Shown: in pieces, positions 26,022 through 35,849 of the stretch
Numbering within the stretch: position 1 is the first letter of the stretch
How the letters are laid out: each line of letters opens with the position of its first letter
NCBI GenBank assembly: GCA_029706075.1
Contig: JAINUG010000070.1
Span: 1,411,500-1,475,499 of the forward strand
Length of the DNA stretch: 64,000 bases
Reading direction: 5' to 3'
DNA from: Aldrovandia affinis
Lineage: Eukaryota > Chordata > Actinopteri > Notacanthiformes > Halosauridae
The notes under the pieces: model-generated
The model's database searches: none
What the model was told of the DNA's origin: nothing
What the model saw: only the letters and a program-made list of their open reading frames with translations
Program-made: the position numbers and the translations under genes

Positions 26022-27408
26022 TAGCTATGGCAGGGGTTACCAAACTGTATAATCTCAAGGCACCCCAAAAGTGACCACCCTGTGGCTGAGGACCCCCACC
26101 TCAATAAAATAGTTAATGTCTGAACTAGGGATGCAAATTTGGGCTATTTTTTCTAACCAATATTCGACCCTCATTAATCGGTTATTATCGGTTAACCGAT
26201 AAGCTTAAATAGGTTATAAACAAATGGACGTAAATCCATGAACCATTAAAAATACAGCCGCATATTCAAACATAGGCTGTCTACCCTGCCGCGCTAATCC
26301 GATAAGACCGCTATAGTTTAGGCTAGCCTATTCATGAACATTTTAAAATAGCCTAACAGGGAGAAAAAAGCAAATGTTAGCCAGAAAAGAGGCCGTTTTT
26401 GCTGTCATGGTCCCGCGAGCACGGTGATTTAGTAGCTTCTCCAACACTGGCAATAGAACAATAGAACAACACAGGCATTTTCACTCACCCGTTGTCAAAT
26501 AATGTTGAAACACAAGACCAAGCAGCAAAGTTTCTTAATTCAGCTAACGTTAGCTAGCCATTCCATTTTGTAGGTCTATCGCTTTGAAAGCGTGTTCCAC
26601 CGGCAGACTTTGTTATATTCGCTGCAGTATGGGAAAAAACGTGGCTAGAGCAGTAGATAAGAGTAACGTTATTGTCAGCTAGATAAAGGCTACAGCAGCG
26701 CTACACCACTTCTGCAAATGGGTCAAACGCAAGCACATGGCTTTAAAATCACCACTCGCGCAACATACGTAGATTCTGCTATCGGTCGGAATTACACCTC
26801 CTGCTCTGTTGTCCCCCAAATTGAGCTATTGTCCTTTTTTAAACTTTGAACACCAGGCTAACGTTATAGCAAGGGCAGTGGGTTAAAACACTTTTTTTTT
26901 TTAATAAACATGTCTGCACTTTGGTTTAGGGGAAATTGATTGCTCAGGTATAGGTTGAATTAGCGGAAAATGAGATGTCAATATGTCTATCCAACTTATA
27001 TTCACCGCAAATGCCTAATGCATAAAATAGCACGCTTGAACTAAAGGCTATTTGGAATACACTTCTGCTTCTGCTTCTTGTCAGTTCGTTTAGACCGTTG
27101 TTTGTCTTTGATATATGAGCATGTAGGCTAGTAGATAGTTAATTAATCATTAACCTAAACAGTCTAAATTAAATAGACAGACTTGATGACGTTGCATTTG
27201 AAAGACTGCGCTCCGGCACTAAAAGCATTAACTTAAAAAAATACACTGTAGTGCACTTCATCGTCGTTTTTAACGAAATGGTCCCAAACCGAACTCCGTT
27301 TTGCTCGCTTCATTTTGTTCTCTGAGCTAACGTTGCCTACAAGTAACATAGCCATGTGAAAGCTAAGGAAAGGAAACGTAGGCATCTGAAAGTTAACGAA
27401 ACGTAGGC
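26022..27408. other. TMEM70-LY96 spacer with hAT-like ends, no gene seen
   Basis: CAGGGGTTACCAAACTGTAT at about 26033 and CTAGGGATGCAAATTTGGG at about 26125 look like left ends of hAT-type elements. The second is followed by TCGGTTATTATCGGTTAACCGAT, typical of these repeats. Matching right ends were not found. Short CTAACGTTAGCTAGCC words occur near 26545. No convincing coding frame. Confidence 0.35.
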
Positions 27409-27620
27409 AAGATTCAAGATTCAAGATTAACTTTATTGTTCCACAAGTGGAAAATTTGGCTTGGGCTTTCACCCATGCTGCAGCCATAAAAAGACAGACA
27501 TTCCACATGCAGAAAACATACAAAAATGACCTGCTGGTCATCCTCATACAAAAAAACATACAAAGATCTGCACAAATCCCTTAATAAAACAACACAAAAA
27601 TCCTCCAGTGTCCATCCTGG
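27409..27620 (-). repeat. LINE 3'-end-like fragment
   Basis: GATTCAAGATTCAAGATTAACTTTATTGTTCCACAAGTGG AAAATTTGGCTTGG matches, as the complement, the common fish non-LTR retrotransposon end that carries ATTCAAG-type tandem tails (Rex1-like). No reverse transcriptase segment is visible. It runs directly into the minisatellite. Confidence 0.45.
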
Positions 27621-27624
27621 CCTC

Positions 27625-29775
27625 TGTTTAAAAGTTTTAAAAGCTATTTTTAAGAGTTTTAAAAGTTTTAAAAGCTGTTTAAAAAGTTTTAAAAGCAGTT
27701 TTAAAAGCTGTTTTAAAAGCTGTTTTAAAAGTTGTTTTAAAAGCTGTTTTTAAAAGTTTTAAAGCTGTTTTAATTTTAAAAGCAGTTTTAAAAGCAGTTT
27801 TAAAAGCAGTTTTAAAAGCAGTTTTAAAAGCAGTTTTAAAAGCTGTTTTAAAAGCTGTTTTAAAAGTTTTAAAAGCTGTTTTAAAAGCAGTTTTAAAAGC
27901 AGTTTTAAAAGCAGTTTTAAAAGCAGTTTTAAAAGCAGTTTTAAAAGCTGTTTTAAAAGTTTTAAAAGCTGTTTTAAAAGCTGTTTTAAAAGTTTTAAAA
28001 GCTGTTTTAAAAGCTGTTTTAAAAGCTGTTTTAAAAGCTGTTTTAAAAGTTTTAAAAGCTGTTTTAAAAGCTGTTTTAAAAGCAGTTTTAAAAGCTGTTT
28101 TAAAAGTTTTAAAAGCTGTTTTAAAAGTTTTAAAAGCTGTTTTAAAAGTTTTAAAAGCTGTTTTAAAAGTTTTAAAAGCAGTTTTAAAAGCAGTTTTAAA
28201 AGCTGTTTTAAAAGCTGTTTTAAAAGTTTTAAAAGCAGTTTTAAAAGCAGTTTTAAAAGCAGTTTTAAAAGCAGTTTTAAAAGCTGTTTTAAAAGCTGTT
28301 TTAAAAGTTTTAAAAGCAGTTTTAAAAGCAGTTTTAAAAGCTGTTTTAAAAGTTTTAAAAGCAGTTTTAAAAGCTGTTTTAAAAGTTTTAAAAGCTGTTT
28401 TAAAAGTTTTAAAAGCTGTTTTAAAAGCTGTTTTAAAAGTTTTAAAAGCAGTTTTAAAAGCAGTTTTAAAAGCAGTTTTAAAAGCTGTTTTAAAAGTTTT
28501 AAAAGCAGTTTTAAAAGCAGTTTTAAAAGCAGTTTTAAAAGCAGTTTTAAAAGCTGTTTTAAAAGCTGTTTTAAAAGCTGTTTTAAAAGCTGTTTTAAAA
28601 GTTTTAAAAGCTGTTTTAAAAGCAGTTTTAAAAGCTGTTTTAAAAGTTTTAAAAGCAGTTTTAAAAGCTGTTTTAAAAGTTTTAAAAGCTGTTTTAAAAG
28701 TTTTAAAAGCAGTTTTAAAAGCAGTTTTAAAAGCAGTTTTAAAAGCAGTTTTAAAAGCAGTTTTAAAAGCAGTTTTAAAAGCAGTTTTAAAAGCAGTTTT
28801 AAAAGCAGTTTTAAAAGCAGTTTTAAAAGCAGTTTTAAAAGCAGTTTTAAAAGCTGTTTTAAAAGCTGTTTTAAAAGCTGTTTTAAAAGTTTTAAAAGCT
28901 GTTTTAAAAGCTGTTTTAAAAGTTTTAAAAGCAGTTTTAAAAGCAGTTTTAAAAGCTGTTTTAAAAGCTGTTTTAAAAGTTTTAAAAGCAGTTTTAAAAG
29001 CAGTTTTAAAAGCTGTTTTAAAAGTTTTAAAAGCAGTTTTAAAAGCTGTTTTAAAAGTTTTAAAAGCAGTTTTAAAAGCAGTTTTAAAAGCTGTTTTAAA
29101 AGCTGTTTTAAAAGTTTTAAAAGCTGTTTTAAAAGCAGTTTTAAAAGCAGTTTTAAAAGCAGTTTTAAAAGCTGTTTTAAAAGTTTTAAAAGCAGTTTTA
29201 AAAGCAGTTTTAAAAGCAGTTTTAAAAGCTGTTTTAAAAGTTTTAAAAGCTGTTTTAAAAGTTTTAAAAGCTGTTTTAAAAGCTGTTTTAAAAGTTTTAA
29301 AAGCTGTTTTAAAAGCAGTTTTAAAAGCAGTTTTAAAAGCTGTTTTAAAAGCAGTTTTAAAAGCAGTTTTAAAAGCTGTTTTAAAAGTTTTAAAAGCTGT
29401 TTTAAAAGTTTTAAAAGCAGTTTTAAAAGCTGTTTTAAAAGTTTTAAAAGCTGTTTTAAAAGTTTTAAAAGCTGTTTTAAAAGCAGTTTTAAAAGCAGTT
29501 TTAAAAGCAGTTTTAAAAGCAGTTTTAAAAGCAGTTTTAAAAGCAGTTTTAAAAGCTGTTTTAAAAGTTTTAAAAGCAGTTTTAAAAGCTGTTTTAAAAG
29601 TTTTAAAAGCTGTTTTAAAAGCTGTTTTAAAAGCTGTTTTAAAAGCTGTTTTAAAAGCTGTTTTAAAAGTTTTAAAAGCAGTTTTAAAAGCAGTTTTAAA
29701 AGCTGTTTTAAAAGCTGTTTTAAAAGCTGTTTTAAAAGCTGTTTTAAAAGTTTTAAAAGCAGTTTTAAAAGCTAG
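27625..29775. repeat. 2.15 kb minisatellite of TTTTAAAA cores with three linkers
   Basis: Roughly 190 units of a self-complementary TTTTAAAA core separated by linkers GCAG, GCTG or G, giving 12-bp and 9-bp units. The first ~150 bp are irregular. From about 27785 to 29771 the array is almost error-free. In that part every single-G linker follows a GCTG linker, never GCAG and never another G. Runs of GCAG reach about a dozen units (28700-28850). Because all units are multiples of three, one frame on each strand stays open. It ends about 250 bp before the LY96 start codon. Confidence 0.97.
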
Positions 29776-30021
29776 TTTTGTAAATGCCTATATCCTCTTT
29801 TTTTAAGGAAACAAAAAGTTAAACAGAACTTCAGAACAATGATGCTAATTTGTCATGAAAGTGATCTCACTTCATTGTTCTGCTTTCGAAATGGAAGCGT
29901 GGTAAGGTGGGTGTGAGTCTAACATGGTTGATGCGTATTCATGTCATTAGATTTGAGCACTGACATTGTGGGCTTGCTAGGCCGATGAACTACAGCGGAG
30001 TGATCGGCTGTTCTCGAGGAC

Positions 30022-30404
30022 ATGTTGCGGGTTCTGTCTCTCTTAATAGTAATCTTTGCATGTGGCTTTGGGGAGAGACAACTGCTTTGCTCCTCAAGAA
30101 ACAGTGAAGCATGGTACACCTGTAGCGGTAAGTGTCAATGTGTCCACCTGAAGTTTCTACTTTAAAGAAGGTGTATATTCTTTTCTGTTAAGACAGGGTT
30201 GTTCTACAAAATGTCTGAAATACACCAGGGTAAATACCATTTAAAGAGCATGGCGTGCGTTGTCGTGCAATAAACAAAGCCAAAACAAACATACTGTACT
30301 CTTAATTGAACTGTTGTTACTTAATTGTATGCTGTTACGGCAACCACAAACGTTTACTGTAGTGGTGAACAATTACATTTTGTATCTATAATTCTACATT
30401 GTAT

Positions 30405-30446
<42 letters not shown>

Positions 30447-32395
30447 TGGTTACGTGAGACACTATATACTGTTTGAACTATTTAATAGCATGACCTGAAC
30501 CTCGCTAATGATAATCAATACTGTATTACTGTCTGTATGTACATGAGTAACATATCGAGACTCTTAAGTGTACTGAAGTATATTGGACACATCATAACCA
30601 TAGCTTAATATTCCTTATTCCTATGTATATAATTTCTTATGTAAACGTGATGTAAACATAATTAATGTTAATTATTAAACAGTGGGACATTTTTGTAGGT
30701 GGTGTACAGATTTCAGTGATAAATTAGACCTTTATGTTAAATGGGTGATGCCTCAGCTACACCACGTTTCTTTGACCTTTAGGAGGTGATGTGATCTTGA
30801 AGGTCGTCTTAAATTCCTGCAGCACATAAAGCGGTGGGCAGATGTTATTGAGACGACTGAATTGTTTGCGTTCGTGTCCTAACCTCTGAAGCTTAGCTCT
30901 CTTTGTTAAAGAGCTATCATTGTTAGGCCTGCTGTTGTAAGTCTGTGGCATTTGTGTTTGAACTTCAATGTTCAAGTTATCTTCTAACTATCAATGTACC
31001 ATACCTTTTGACAGGTGGTGGATTATATTACTCCTCTTTGACCATGGAACCCTGTCTGCACAGCCAAATAAAAGAATTTACACTGAACTACACCATTATT
31101 CTGAGTGAGAACACTTTTGTCATTTTGTTAGTTGGGTGTGTGCGCTATATAACAAATACAGTATCTTAGTAAGTCTCATTGAAACAATGAAAATTAACAA
31201 ACGACATTGTGATATGTTCTTGATGTTAACTCAAGAAAGCTTCACTGTTCAAATAAGTGGCCAGTTAGCTATATACTCATAAATGCAATGTAGAGCAGTT
31301 CTACATAAAACAATGTTTGTGCCTTCCTACCTTTCAGTGGTTAAATTGGACCATGCTAGTGTTAAAATTAACATTTGGCACCACAATCAGAAGATGATCG
31401 AGCTGGTCCAAAAATCTCAAATCTGCATAGAGCAAGCTGAATCAAAATGGTGTGACCTTGTCAAAGGAGGTATGTCAAATGGTTTAATATGGTATTTATA
31501 TTTCTCTGTTGAGGAGGTCTATGCCTATGCTCTCCTGTGTGTGCATGTGTGAATAATACACATTTCTGTCTCATTGTAGAGTCCTTGAGTGATTTGGTTT
31601 ATATCAAAACCAAGGCATATGATCTTCCAAAGGTGAGTATGTGCACTGTAAATGCCATACTGTTGAATAGTGGTTAAGGAAGAGGTTGCAATGGGTAGGT
31701 TTGGAGCCAAAATGTGGGATTCTTCTGTTGTGTGAGGTACAAAAGAATACACCTTCTGTACATTGGAATAGCTCCCATGAACAAATTTGGAGCCATAGGT
31801 TACTTCTATTACTCTGCCCCAACTAAGTCTTTGAAACCACACACAAATCTAAACCAACGGCACATCTGAAAATGTGTTGCAATGGAATCAATCCAAGTGA
31901 CTCATCAGTGTGTTGCTTTGGAAGTTCTTCCTTGATCTTGGAGGAAAGTTAAACCTGTCGCACACCATTTATTCCTACTTCCTGTTCTTTCCATTCTTGT
32001 CTTCCTTGGCAAGGGGAGAATAATTACAGTTATTCTTCAGTTTGTAATTACACTGCTGATATCCTATTATGCATTATTATGTGACATGACGTTTTGATTC
32101 ATTTTATTTGACATTACTTTGGTGGCCGTCTCTGATCTGAATTTCGTCAGTGAATACCAAGCTGTATAAATGAATAGTACTCGTGTAACACTGATTGTAC
32201 CATGAACTCACAGGAAAACCAGGATTCGATTGCTAGGCTATCAAGCACTGCTGCACCCGTACATAATATATAATAACTTCAATGCCATTTTAAAACATAT
32301 TTCTTTAACAGGGGATATATTACGCTACGTTGGCATTATCTGATGCGGCCGACAACGAAATTCTTAGCTGTAACGGCACCGTAACACTCAAGTAG
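30022..32395 (+). CDS. LY96: LY96/MD-2, secreted TLR4 co-receptor, complete, five exons
   Basis: MD-2 family lipid-recognition (ML) protein; in mammals it binds lipid A inside a beta-cup and presents it with TLR4. Coding exons: 30022-30127, 31015-31104, 31338-31469, 31580-31632 and 32312-32395. All borders are GT-AG and phases fit, giving 154 codons plus TAG (human 160). Residues 1-17 are a signal peptide (MLRVLSLLIVIFACGFG). Six cysteines of the mature part (C23, C34, C49, C95, C104, C147) match the three human MD-2 disulphides. QICIEQAESKWCDLVKGE aligns with the human IC...FC..KGE block, and DLPKGIYYATLAL with the ML-domain strand. Possible N-glycosylation sites are N60 and N148. AATAAA at 32568-32573 is a likely polyadenylation signal. 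Position after TMEM70 supports LY96 over the paralogue LY86. Overall identity to mammals is low, so binding specificity is not assured. Confidence 0.9.
30405..30444. repeat. (AC)n microsatellite
   Basis: About 20 uninterrupted AC dinucleotides in LY96 intron 1. Confidence 0.9.
32095..32200 (+). repeat. degenerate SINE body fragment (family C)
   Basis: AGTGAATACCAAGCTGTATAAATGAATAGTA corresponds to AAATACCCAGCTGAATAAATGAATAATAT in the copy near 35750. The tRNA head is missing. It lies in LY96 intron 4. Confidence 0.4.
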
Positions 32396-32841
32396 GAAGT
32401 ACCCTTCAGGATACTTTGCGATGGGACAGTATTGAAAAGAAATGAGCACAACACAAGAACATCTGAATTCCTGGGCTTCACGTTGTGCCGTTGAGATTGT
32501 CACCATCATGATATTCAACAGCATTCATTAATGTGATGAATTTTTGCTTTAGTTCTCTTGAGCCCAAAATAAATAAAAATGTGGCTAATAACATGCTCAT
32601 GAAAACGTAACGGCACTGAAATGTATACTGAACCCATGAGTGTTTTCTGTAACATGGGATAGATTGCACATGGTTAGTAATGGTTTATAGTTTACTATGT
32701 TCTTATTTTACTTTTTTTTAAAACCTTTTTTAGCTTTATTGTTTTTTGTTCTCACAATTTTATTCTCTAAAGTCAATTCATGTACTAATCTAAACTATTC
32801 TTACTTTGTGTGTGCTATTCTAAGCGTTTTGTATGCACCTT

Positions 32842-32897
32842 GTTGTAATTCTCTCTGGTTAAGAGAATCTGCTAAGTAAATACATGTAAATGTAGGT
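32842..32897 (+). repeat. L2-type 3' tail with TAAATGTAAATG end
   Basis: CTGGTTAAGAGAATCTGCTAAGTAAATACATGTAAATGTA is a diverged copy of the GGATAAGAGCGTCTGCTAAATG tail. It lies downstream of LY96. Confidence 0.55.
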
Positions 32898-32899
32898 GG

Positions 32900-33850
32900 A
32901 GCAAGTTGCAGTTTGAGAGATGCTTTGTGGCAAATTTCAGCATCAAATAGGCACTAGTTAGGAAATTCATGGCACGTGAAAGGAAGAGAATCAGAACACC
33001 ATCTAGAAAAGTAAGTTTAAACTTATACTGTCACTAGGGGGAGCTCTGCATAAAGATATTTCACCAGGAAAGTCTACAGCCCCCACCACCACCCTCTTCA
33101 TACAGACAGCCAAACACAAAGCAAAGGATTGAATGTACTGAGAATGCTTAGAAATGCTTAGATGCGTCTAATCACGTTGCTATTGGGCCAAGACAGGGTC
33201 ATCCTGCAAGCAAAGCAGTTTGACAAGGAAATTAAGACAACAGAAATCAGTCAATATAATACTAGCTGTCATTGTTGTTACATTACATACCTCTGTATAA
33301 AGGATGCAAGACATTAGACTCAAAGAAGCTCTAGAAACGGCAATGCTTTACTCTGCTTCATCTGCTTCAGCTGGAGGGTGTGAGGAACCCAGGAAGCACT
33401 TTTTGGAATGTTTCTGTCAGCCAAAAAGTACCCCCCAATCATACTGAATTATTTGATACTTGACTGTGACTCACAGGGGCAGCACATTCTCAGCTGCTGA
33501 GTCACATCAGTCCTCCTCAAACCCACCTCAGATCAGATTTCCACTATCAGACAGCTGACCCGTACCAAAATTGAACAGGCCACCCGAAAAGATGGTTTCC
33601 TGTCCCACGCTTCTCTCCTCTCATCACGCCCTGTCCGGGGGAAGAGAATGGTTTTTTATACCAAAAATATTGCATTACAAGTCCCTCCCCCTCCCCGGAG
33701 TTAGGGTAAATAAGTGGAGCAGGGAGAGGGGTATCTGGCACCAGCATGTTTTACACAAAGGGTCACAAGCCAGACCCCCCCCTGTATGCAATGAACACAT
33801 TAACTCAAAACAGAGAAGAAGAGAAAAGGCAATTTGGAAGTAATGGATAA
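32900..33850. other. intergenic, no gene seen
   Basis: Mixed-composition DNA downstream of LY96. Short open frames at 33547-33843 lack recognisable features. No clear repeat family identified. Confidence 0.4.
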
Positions 33851-33854
33851 ACTC

Positions 33855-34300
33855 TCTGTTGTGGGTCTGTATGTGTGTACATGATGCGTGTGTGTGGTGT
33901 GTGTGCATGGTGTGTGTTTGTGTGTGTGCACGGTGTGCGTGTGTATGCGCACATGTACGTATATGTGTGTGTGTGTGTGTACGCACATGTGTGTGTGTGT
34001 GTGTTCACACAGTGTGTATGCATGTGTGTGTGTGCGTGAGTATGTGTGGGTATGTGTATTTGCATGTGCGTGTGTAGGTATGTGCGTGTGTGTGTATTTG
34101 TCTGAGTCTATGTGTGTGCGTATGTGAATGTGTGTGTGTGTTTTCATGTGTGTTCCTGTGTGTGCGCATGCGTGTATGTCTTTGTGTGCATGCATGTGTG
34201 TGTGTATGCATGCGCACATGTCTGTGTGTGTGTGTGTTTGTGCCTGTGTATGTGCATGTGTGTGTATGTCTGCGTGTGTGGATGTGTGTGTGTGCCAGGC
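33855..34300. repeat. long imperfect (TG)n tract
   Basis: About 440 bp of alternating TG with frequent C, A and TATG substitutions on the plus strand. It produces many open but meaningless Cys/Val- or His/Thr-rich frames on both strands. A tract like this is prone to length change and to left-handed (Z) DNA. Confidence 0.92.
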
Positions 34301-34404
34301 TCAGGACAGCATGCTCTTACAGTGCTGACAGGGAGGAGCAGGTGGCTCTGGTCAATCTGACCTCACAGAACTGACCCCACAGGCCTATCAATCTAGCTCT
34401 GATG

Positions 34405-34680
34405 GCAGATGGGGGGGGTGGGGTGCAGGGTTAATTAAGGAGCTTGTCCTGGACCCTGTTGCAGAGGTGAGAGGGATGGGGTGGAGGGTGGTGGGGAGCG
34501 AGAAGGACAATCTGGGGTGGGGGGGGGAGGAGGGTGGGGGGAGGGTGGGGGTGAGGGAGGTGGTGGGGGGGGGTGAGAAGGAGAATCTTGGGTGAAGGTG
34601 AATCTTGGGTGGGGGTGGGGTGGGGTGAGAGGGACGGGTTGGAGGGGGGTGGGGAGTGAGGTGAGAGGGAGAATCTGCTG
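34405..34680 (+). repeat. G-rich low-complexity block with potential G-quadruplexes
   Basis: The plus strand holds repeated GGTGGGG, GGGGGGGAGGAGGG and GGTGAGAGGGA words. Four or more G-runs of at least three lie within 30 bases at several places (for example 34515-34560), which fits the G-quadruplex pattern. The opposite strand gives Pro/Ser-rich frames that are artefacts. Confidence 0.85.
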
Positions 34681-34682
34681 AA

Positions 34683-35075
34683 GGCTTAATTATGCTTCTG
34701 TGTCTGCGAATCTGCGAACATGTACGCATGTTGTACGTTGACGTACGCATAGTTGTTTGCCAACATACTCGCACATAACATTAACGTGTGCACTAAGGGG
34801 CAGTGTCACATTTACTAAACTAAAGAACGTACAGATATCGAAGAATAAACCCAGAAACCCCCGGTGTAAACAAAGGCTGTGTCTCAAATTGTATACTTGC
34901 GTCCTGCATTCTCGTGTACTTGTAAAGAACGCACTTCCAAGTACACCCAAAAGAATGCTCTACCGAGAGTGCAAGGAAGCAGAGCGCTCCTCTGCGAGCC
35001 TCTGCTGGCTACGGTTACCCATAAACCCCTTACATGTTTATGTGCATCTTTGCAGAAGCATAATTCCGCTTTGAG
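34683..35075. mobile_element. candidate miniature inverted-repeat element
   Basis: The left part contains AATTATGCTTCTGTGTCTGC and the right end CAGAAGCATAATTCCGCTT; AATTATGCTTCTG is an exact 13-bp inverted match, about 390 bp apart. The interior is rich in TACGCATG/TACGTTGACGTACGC palindromic words and non-coding. Possibly PIF/Harbinger-like, but target duplications were not resolved. Confidence 0.45.
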
Positions 35076-35644
35076 CTGGGACAGGGTAAGGTGGGGGGGA
35101 CAGGGGTTCAACTGCCTCTTTGAGTTGGGACAGCAGTGTTTTGGGACATGCATGCACATGAAAGATGTGCACCACTGCATTTAATCAGTATGAAATCAGT
35201 GGAGTTGCGGGAGTGGCAGCAGAATCATCGCAGAGGTGTTGTGTCTTTTTAACAACATCACATTCTGATGTAGTTTGGACTTTCCAAGAAAAATTCACAA
35301 GCAAGTTCGATGAAATGTGACATTCAGCATACTATATGACATGCAGACTGTATTGACTTTATTTGCAGATATGAAGAGCTAAATCTGGTCTTTCAAATAA
35401 TTTGCTAACCAAAGACTTAAACCATTTATCAGAGAAGAGTAATTGCTTGCAACATGTCATGCATGACAGCATCAAAAAAGAAGACAGGAAAAAACCTGGG
35501 GTAACATGCTTTCGCATGGATAACCTCCTGGAAACAATAATCACTTGATTATCCAGTAATGCTAAGTTACTGCTAATGCTAATGCTTTTCAATCTTTTGT
35601 ATACAATAAAAACATTTAAAAAGCAGGATTTGAGCATGTGCCCT

Positions 35645-35840
35645 GGGTGGCAGCGAGGGTGAGTGGTTAAACCAAAGATAATTCCACACTTTGTGTGTCC
35701 TATTCCCCAGTGGGACACCACCTTTGAGAGTGGTACTTAAAACAGAATCGCCACACTAAATACCCAGCTGAATAAATGAATAATATCTAAAAGGTAAGCT
35801 GTGTAAATTGCCTGGGATAAAGGAGTTGTCTGAGCAAATA
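35645..35840 (+). repeat. degenerate tRNA-derived SINE (family C)
   Basis: GGTGAGTGGTTAAACC (A-box-like), then CACTAAATACCCAGCTGAATAAATGAATAATATC and GTAAGCTGTGTAAATTGCCTGGGATAAAGGAGTTGTCTGAGC. The last segment is a diverged L2-type tail (GTAAGTCGCTCTGGATAAGAGCGTCTGC). Confidence 0.5.
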
Positions 35841-35849
35841 CACAATGCA

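Noticed and set aside
27526-27753. A 75-residue ORF ending in Phe-Lys-Ser-Cys repeats.
   Set aside because: It starts in a LINE-like fragment and runs into the minisatellite. No domain, and the repeats come from the satellite units.
27625-29775. A CRISPR-like regular array.
   Set aside because: Units are 9-12 bp with no unique spacers, and this is a vertebrate genome.
29860-30000. An ISRE-like TTTCGAAATGGA upstream of LY96.
   Set aside because: It does not fit the GAAANNGAAA core; chance similarity.
30022-32395. Identity as LY86 (MD-1) or GM2 activator rather than LY96.
   Set aside because: Cysteine spacing and the KGE block fit MD-2, and the position between TMEM70 and JPH1 is the LY96 locus. 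A tree would settle it.
33800-34374. Several long Cys/Val- or His/Thr-rich ORFs on both strands.
   Set aside because: They are translations of the imperfect TG repeat.
34388-34774. A 128-residue Pro/Ser-rich minus-strand ORF.
   Set aside because: It is the complement of the G-rich low-complexity block, with no conserved part.
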